Shown here one piece after another: positions 6,068 to 10,108 of a DNA stretch of 10,108 nucleotides (positions within the stretch are counted from its first letter, which is position 1; each line of letters begins with the position of its first letter). The position numbers and the translations under genes are program-made. A model generated the notes under the pieces. That model saw only the letters and a program-made list of their open reading frames with translations. It had not been told where the DNA came from and ran no database searches. This stretch comes from Candidatus Cloacimonadota bacterium (GTDB taxonomy: Bacteria; Muiribacteriota; UBA6191; JACPRK01). Location: contig JAJFLN010000820.1 in assembly GCA_021772705.1 (NCBI GenBank), positions 1-10,108 of the forward strand. Direction: 5' to 3'.

Positions 6068-7219
6068 TCAGGCCGGAACTCCTTCCAGTTTCGTGGGAGG
6101 CCGAGACGAGAGCTGCCAGAGGAAGCCAGCGAACCAAAGCCCACCCACGGCAAGCGGCGCCATGAGGTCCAGCCAGTGGATGCGCAAATGCCCGGCGTGG
6201 AAGGCGGGAACGACGAGCCAGATGAGCTCTACCAGGTGCATCGTGACCAGGACGGAGGCCACGCTTCCCAACCGTCTGGCGCTTCGCTTCAACTCCCGGG
6301 AGAGCAACAGCACGAAGGGCACGGCAAAGTGGAAGACCGCCAGGAGGATTCCGAAGGTCTGCCATCCTCCGTCGAGGCGTGCGAAGTACCAGGTCGTCTC
6401 CTCCACGATGTTGGCCGACCAGATCAGCAGGAACTGGGAAAAAGTCAGGTAGGCCCAGATCATCACGAAGGCGAAAAGCAGGCTGCCCAGGTCGTTGAGG
6501 GCCGCTGCCGGGATCACGGGAATGCCTTCCAGGTGGCGGCTCATCCGGCACGCTGCGGCGACGACGAATGCGAACCCAGCCAGGACCATACCCATCAAGA
6601 TCATACAGCCGTAGATCGTCGAGAACCAGTGCGGTTCCAAGGACATGAGCCAGTCGATGGCGGCAAAGGTCCCGGTCACGACAAAGACCACCAGACCGAT
6701 GGCGCAGAGCGCTCCCCGCCCCTCTTTCCCGCCGGGGTCCACCTGATTCAGTCCCGGGCCACGGCGGTAGCCAACAGCGAAGGCCAGGGTGGACCAGATC
6801 ACGAAGTAGGCCGCGTATCGGAGGACGAAGGAGCCGGGGTTCAGGTACGGCAGCTTGTGCTGAAGCAGTGGATCGCCCAGGACACGCACAGGATCCGCCC
6901 AAACATAGATCTCTTGCAGGCCGAAGCCCAAGGGAAGGGCCAGGAGGCCCAGCGGGGGCAGCAATCTGGCGCTCGCCTCCAGGTAGCGGACTACGGCATG
7001 ACCCCAGTTGCCATCCACCAGGTAGTGGAGCATCAGGACCCCCAGGGCGCCCAGAGAGAGTCCGGTCCAGAAGAGAATGCCGATCAAATAGGATCGATGG
7101 AACTGGGTCCCGTCGGCGATCCAGCCGATGAGGCAGATCACTCCGGCGGCTAAGCCGGTGGTGACGGCCATGGCGATCATCTGATTGAGCCGGGTTCGAG
7201 TCGATTCGGGAAGGCTCAT
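6068..7219 (-). CDS. actF: ACIII subunit ActF, membrane quinol-oxidoreductase subunit
   Basis: Predicted 383-residue polytopic subunit of Alternative Complex III, distantly related to ActC and NrfD-like proteins, with about ten hydrophobic spans. In known ACIII structures ActF packs beside ActC in the membrane and is proposed to help in proton transfer. Recognisable family stretches are HYLVDGNWGHAVVRYLEA (65-82), AAIDWLMSLEPHWFSTIYG (186-204) with its MSLEPHW core, and FSQFLLIWSANIVEETTWY (260-278). The frame is open to an ATG at 7321, but those 34 extra residues are actE sequence in another frame. ATG at 7219 has AGGAGG (7232-7227) seven bases upstream and overlaps the actE stop as ATGA, so it is the better start. 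Length is within the family range. Confidence 0.94.
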   Translation of the reverse strand: MSLPESTRTRLNQMIAMAVTTGLAAGVICLIGWIADGTQFHRSYLIGILFWTGLSLGALGVLMLHYLVDGNWGHAVVRYLEASARLLPPLGLLALPLGFGLQEIYVWADPVRVLGDPLLQHKLPYLNPGSFVLRYAAYFVIWSTLAFAVGYRRGPGLNQVDPGGKEGRGALCAIGLVVFVVTGTFAAIDWLMSLEPHWFSTIYGCMILMGMVLAGFAFVVAAACRMSRHLEGIPVIPAAALNDLGSLLFAFVMIWAYLTFSQFLLIWSANIVEETTWYFARLDGGWQTFGILLAVFHFAVPFVLLLSRELKRSARRLGSVASVLVTMHLVELIWLVVPAFHAGHLRIHWLDLMAPLAVGGLWFAGFLWQLSSRPPTKLEGVPA

Positions 7220-7812
7220 GGACTGGCCTCCTGGAGTTTCTGAAGCTCCACGGCGGGCAGATCCTGCAACGTCGCGTGCTGACTCAGCTGCAGCGCCCGG
7301 ATGTAGGACACGATGGCCCATCGGTCCCTGACCGGAACCTGCCCGGCGTAGCTGGCCATCTTGCCGAAGCCCATGGTGATCACCTCGAAGAAGTGCCCCA
7401 CCGGTACTTCCTCGCGGAGCCGCTTCTCGTGGAACGACGGGGGCCGTGGGAACCCTCGCTGAACCACCATTCCCTGGCCGTTACCCACCTGGTCGTGACA
7501 GGGCGTGCAGTAGATGTTGTACCGCTCCCGGCCTCGGAGGAGGAGCTGCCGGTCCACGTGGATCGGCAACTTCCGGAGCAGCTCACCGCCGAGGCGCCCC
7601 GTGTAGAACGCCTCGTCCACGTTGGCATGTCCCCGGGCCACGGTGCCTGGAATCGGCGGCCGGGATGCTCGGCCATCGTCGAAGAACGGGCTCGCCTCCA
7701 GAGGCTGATACTTGGGCTGGTTCGACATCTTCTGGTAGCAGCCGGCGAGACAGAAGACGGCGACTCCGAGGGCCAGGGTGAAGCCGGAACGGGAAGGACT
7801 ACTCCGGTACAT
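7216..7812 (-). CDS. actE: ACIII subunit ActE, monohaem cytochrome c lipoprotein
   Basis: Predicted 198-residue periplasmic cytochrome c that takes electrons from the complex and would pass them to the caa3 oxidase. The N-terminal signal ends in a lipobox, CLAGC, with lipidated C25. The following YQKMSNQPKYQPLEASPFF stretch (26-44) and RPPIPGTVARG (51-61) are highly typical of ActE. A single haem c site, CTPCH, is at 102-106. M152 or M147 in ITMGFGKM (145-152) is the probable axial ligand. GGGAGG lies six bases before the ATG at 7812, and the start overlaps the actD end by 14 bases. The length is ordinary for a monohaem ActE. No separate soluble cytochrome c gene is present in the window, which fits direct transfer to the CoxB cytochrome c domain. 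Confidence 0.95.
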   Translation of the reverse strand: MYRSSPSRSGFTLALGVAVFCLAGCYQKMSNQPKYQPLEASPFFDDGRASRPPIPGTVARGHANVDEAFYTGRLGGELLRKLPIHVDRQLLLRGRERYNIYCTPCHDQVGNGQGMVVQRGFPRPPSFHEKRLREEVPVGHFFEVITMGFGKMASYAGQVPVRDRWAIVSYIRALQLSQHATLQDLPAVELQKLQEASP

Positions 7813-8344
7813 CGAACACCTCCCGAGGCTTCAGGTTCTCCAGGAATCTCCGGGTCTCCCGAAGATCGAACTTCTCATCCCGGGACAGTATGTAGAGGAA
7901 GAACCGGTCCTGACTGGCCCGTTCGAACTGGGGAATGTTGAACACGGGATGGTAGGGCATGGGCAGGCCGTTCAATCCCAGCATGCCCAGCACGGCGAAC
8001 AGGGCTGCGCAGAGCACGGTGGTCTCGAAGGTCACGGGGATGAACGAGGGCCAGCTGTGGAGGGGGCGGCCGCCGACGTTGATCGGGTAGGCGTGGACAG
8101 ACACCCAGTACTGAAGCAAGTAGCCGCTGATGCAGCCGATCAGGCCCCCGGTGAAGACCAGCGCCGGAATGCCGGTCCGGGTGAACCCTAGGGAGTCCGC
8201 CAGACCGTGCACCGGATAGGGAGTGTAGGCCTCCACTTCGGTGAAACCAGCTGAGGCGGCCTTCCGGGTCGCCTGCAGCAACGCCTCCGGGGAGTCGAAC
8301 TCTGCCAGGACGCCGTGTATCCGGGCTGCCTCAGTCATGGGCAT
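7799..8344 (-). CDS. actD: ACIII subunit ActD (DUF3341)
   Basis: Predicted 181-residue membrane subunit of Alternative Complex III, matching the DUF3341 family. An N-terminal cytoplasmic alpha/beta part carries GVLAEFDSPEALLQATRKA (11-29) and EAYTPYPVHGL (38-48). Two membrane spans follow (about 58-80 and 102-124), separated by YPINVGGRPLHSWPSFIP (86-103), a hallmark of the family. The C-terminal part contains YHPVFN (131-136) and DRFFL (146-150). It has no cofactor and a structural role. ATG at 8344 has a GAGGGG ribosome site about seven bases upstream; a second ATG two codons later is possible but worse placed. The start overlaps the actC end by 14 bases. Confidence 0.94.
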   Translation of the reverse strand: MPMTEAARIHGVLAEFDSPEALLQATRKAASAGFTEVEAYTPYPVHGLADSLGFTRTGIPALVFTGGLIGCISGYLLQYWVSVHAYPINVGGRPLHSWPSFIPVTFETTVLCAALFAVLGMLGLNGLPMPYHPVFNIPQFERASQDRFFLYILSRDEKFDLRETRRFLENLKPREVFDVPE

Positions 8345-9719
8345 CGGCGGTCCCCTCGCTCTCCACGTCGTGGAGTAGCTCCCTCATCTCGAAGATCGAG
8401 ATCATCGGCAGGAATCGGATGAAGAGGAACAGGAGTGAGAAGAACAGACCGATGGTACCGAAGTAGAGCGACCAGTCCCAGAACGTGGGCGTGTACATGT
8501 CCCAGGAGGAGGGCAGGAAGTCCCGGTGGAGACTGGTGACGACGATGATGAATCTCTCGAGCCACATCCCGACGTTGGCCACCAGGGCGACCACGAAGAG
8601 GATCGGGACCGACGTCCGGATCTTCTTGAACCAGAGCAGCTGCGTCACCCCGACGTTGCAGAAGATCAGAGCCCAGTAGTAGGGGGCGTAGGGTCCGAAG
8701 GCTCGATTGGACATGACGAACATCTCCAGATCGTGGCCGCCGTACCAGCCCGTGAATGCCTCCATTCCGTAGCCGTAGCAGACGATGAGGCCGCTGACGA
8801 GCATGATCTTGGCCATGTTCTCGATGTGCCGCATGGTCACGAAGTCTTGCAGGCCATAAACCGCCCGCAGCGGGATGGCGAGGGTGAGGACCATGGCGAA
8901 ACCGGAGAAGATGGCCCCGGCAACGAAGTAGGGCGGGAAAATCGTGGCATGCCAGCCCGGCAGCAGGGAGACGGCAAAGTCGAAGCTGACGACGCTGTGG
9001 ACGGAGATGACCAGCGGCGTTGCCAGTCCGGCCAGAAGCAGGTAGGCCTGCTCGTAACGTCGCCAGTGGCGTGCCGAGCCCCGCCAGCCCATTGCAAGAA
9101 TGCCGTAGATGGCCCGGGCGAAGCGGTTCCTGGACCGGTCCCGGAGAGTTGCCATGTCCGGTATGAGTCCCACGTACCAGAACAGCAACGACACGGTGGC
9201 ATAAGTGGAGACAGCGAACACATCCCACACCAGGGGGGAACGGAACTGGGGCCAGACGCCCATCGTGCTCGGGTAAGGCATGAGCCAGTAGAAGTACTGA
9301 GGACGACCCAGGTGGAGCAGCGGGAACAGTCCGGCGCAGGCCACGGCGAAGAGAGTCATGGCCTCGGCGAACCGGTTGATCGACGTTCGCCATTGCTGCC
9401 TCAGGAGCAGGAGGATGGCGGAGATCAGCGTGCCGGCGTGGCCGATTCCGACCCACCAGACGAAGTTCACAATTGCCAGTCCCCAGGCCACCGGTACATT
9501 CAGGCCCCAGACACCGACGCCGGCCACGAGGAGGTAGACGATGCTGACCAGCAGCAGTTGCATCAGCCCAAAGGCAATGGCGAATCCAATGTACCAGCTG
9601 AGAGGTGTCTTCTGGGTCAGGACGATGGAGCTGATCTTGTTCGTCACCGAGGACATGGAATGTCCGGGCCCGATGACCGGCACGGTTTCCGTTGCCCGGG
9701 ATGTCTCGGCGGGACTCAT
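8331..9719 (-). CDS. actC: ACIII subunit ActC, NrfD-like quinol-binding subunit
   Basis: Predicted 462-residue polytopic membrane protein of the NrfD/PsrC family, the subunit thought to oxidise menaquinol or ubiquinol in Alternative Complex III and hand electrons to ActB. About ten hydrophobic spans are visible. Very characteristic stretches are VWWVGIGHAGTLISAILL (87-104), HLGRPQYFYWLMPYPSTMG (136-154), WPQFRSPLVWDVFAVSTY (156-173), HSVVSFDFAVSLLPGWH (241-257) and PSSWDMYTPTFWDW (403-416). The frame is open to 9890, but the first 57 residues there are an antisense-like read of actB's end. ATG at 9719 overlaps the actB stop as ATGA and has GAGGA seven bases upstream, so I chose it. Length is normal and no key stretch is missing. 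Confidence 0.97.
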   Translation of the reverse strand: MSPAETSRATETVPVIGPGHSMSSVTNKISSIVLTQKTPLSWYIGFAIAFGLMQLLLVSIVYLLVAGVGVWGLNVPVAWGLAIVNFVWWVGIGHAGTLISAILLLLRQQWRTSINRFAEAMTLFAVACAGLFPLLHLGRPQYFYWLMPYPSTMGVWPQFRSPLVWDVFAVSTYATVSLLFWYVGLIPDMATLRDRSRNRFARAIYGILAMGWRGSARHWRRYEQAYLLLAGLATPLVISVHSVVSFDFAVSLLPGWHATIFPPYFVAGAIFSGFAMVLTLAIPLRAVYGLQDFVTMRHIENMAKIMLVSGLIVCYGYGMEAFTGWYGGHDLEMFVMSNRAFGPYAPYYWALIFCNVGVTQLLWFKKIRTSVPILFVVALVANVGMWLERFIIVVTSLHRDFLPSSWDMYTPTFWDWSLYFGTIGLFFSLLFLFIRFLPMISIFEMRELLHDVESEGTADAHD

Positions 9720-10108
9720 CCCTGTTTCCTCATCTTCGGGTTGAGGTTCCGGGCTCCCGACAGATAGGTCGTGCGAGGCCGGGTACCCAGGCCTTCCAGG
9801 AGCGAGTAGTTCCGCTCCGAGGCCTTCAACCGCGACACCCGGCTCAGCTTGTCGTTCACGTTGCCGAAGACGATGGCCTGGGTCGGGCACGATGTCTGGC
9901 AGGCGGTCTGGATCTCGCCATCGGCGATCTTTCGATCTTCCTTACCCGACTCGATCCGGGCGACGTTGATTCGCTGTACGCAGTACGTACACTTCTCCAT
10001 CACTCCCCGGGTCCGGACCGTGACGTCGGGATTTCGGCCCAGCTTCAGGCTCTCGGTCTCGTAGTCCGAGTAGTCAAAGAAGTTGAATCGCCGCACCTTG
10101 TAAGGGCA
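9716..10108 (-). CDS. actB: ACIII subunit ActB, C-terminal end (iron-sulfur part), cut by window edge
   Basis: The last 130 residues of the large iron-sulfur subunit of Alternative Complex III, which lies on the periplasmic side and carries electrons from ActC toward the cytochrome subunits. The frame is open to the window edge and the remainder lies beyond it; the GTG at 10096 is an internal valine, not a start. The visible sequence begins with CPYKVRRFNFFDY, where the edge cysteine is the last of a ferredoxin-type cluster motif. EKCTYC (residues 38-43 of the fragment) and CQTSCP (70-75) supply further cluster cysteines, in the 4Fe-4S arrangement typical of ActB and related NrfC-like proteins. 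The stop overlaps the actC start as ATGA. The upstream molybdopterin-oxidoreductase-like half and actA should lie to the right. Confidence 0.95.
   Translation of the reverse strand, partial: CPYKVRRFNFFDYSDYETESLKLGRNPDVTVRTRGVMEKCTYCVQRINVARIESGKEDRKIADGEIQTACQTSCPTQAIVFGNVNDKLSRVSRLKASERNYSLLEGLGTRPRTTYLSGARNLNPKMRKQG

Noticed and set aside
6029..7153. Plus-strand open frame of 374 codons opposite actF
   Set aside because: Antisense artefact of high GC; the product is polar and compositionally biased, and actF is well supported.
7220..7321. N-terminal extension of actF
   Set aside because: It lies inside actE in another frame; AGGAGG sits correctly before ATG 7219.
8526..9767. Plus-strand open frame of 413 codons opposite actC
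   Set aside because: Low-complexity, His/Asp/Gln-rich product with no recognisable motif. ActC on the other strand is unmistakable.
9720..9890. N-terminal extension of actC
   Set aside because: The 57 extra residues are actB's end in another frame. ATG at 9719 has a ribosome site and the ATGA overlap seen repeatedly in the operon.
1..10108. tRNA, rRNA, CRISPR arrays and riboswitches
   Set aside because: I looked for tRNA-like ends, regular direct repeats and long conserved leader structures and saw none; gaps within the operon are too short to hold them.

Overview
This is a high-GC bacterial chromosomal segment. Almost all of it (1257-10108) is one tightly packed minus-strand operon for the terminal part of an aerobic respiratory chain. 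Read in the direction of transcription, from the right edge leftward, the order is: actB (3' end only), actC, actD, actE, actF, a small single-pass membrane protein of unknown role, sco, coxB, coxA, coxC, coxD. The act genes encode Alternative Complex III (ACIII), a quinol:electron-acceptor oxidoreductase that replaces the cytochrome bc1 complex. The cox genes encode a caa3-type haem-copper oxygen reductase whose subunit II carries a fused cytochrome c domain. Electrons would pass from quinol through ActC/ActF, ActB Fe-S clusters and the ActE haem to the CoxB cytochrome c domain, CuA, and then haem a and the haem a3/CuB site in CoxA. Sco would help build CuA. Subunit I has the YSHPAVY motif of A2-type oxidases, as in the Rhodothermus marinus caa3 enzyme.

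The operon is almost gapless. Stop and start codons overlap as ATGA at actB/actC, actE/actF, the small gene/sco and coxB/coxA. Longer overlaps of 11-14 bases occur at actC/actD, actD/actE, sco/coxB and coxA/coxC. Only actF/small gene (16 bases) and coxC/coxD (4 bases) have spacers. No internal promoter is visible, and the operon promoter lies beyond the right edge.

The left end (1-1256) is accessory DNA with a different character. A complete BrnT/BrnA type II toxin-antitoxin pair runs on the plus strand, with a palindrome over its promoter and a probable leaderless start. It is followed by a decayed central fragment of an IS91-family HUH transposase on the minus strand. The rest of 693-1256 holds no recognisable gene. 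A sampled line of brnT is about 55% GC against about 63% in actC, which fits separate acquisition.

ACIII followed by caa3 oxidase occurs in Planctomycetota, Acidobacteriota, Myxococcota, Gemmatimonadota, Bacteroidota/Rhodothermota and others. The sequence alone does not let me choose a phylum. I found no clearly undescribed system. The most useful leads are the conserved-looking 133-residue protein between actF and sco, and the regulatory architecture of brnTA.
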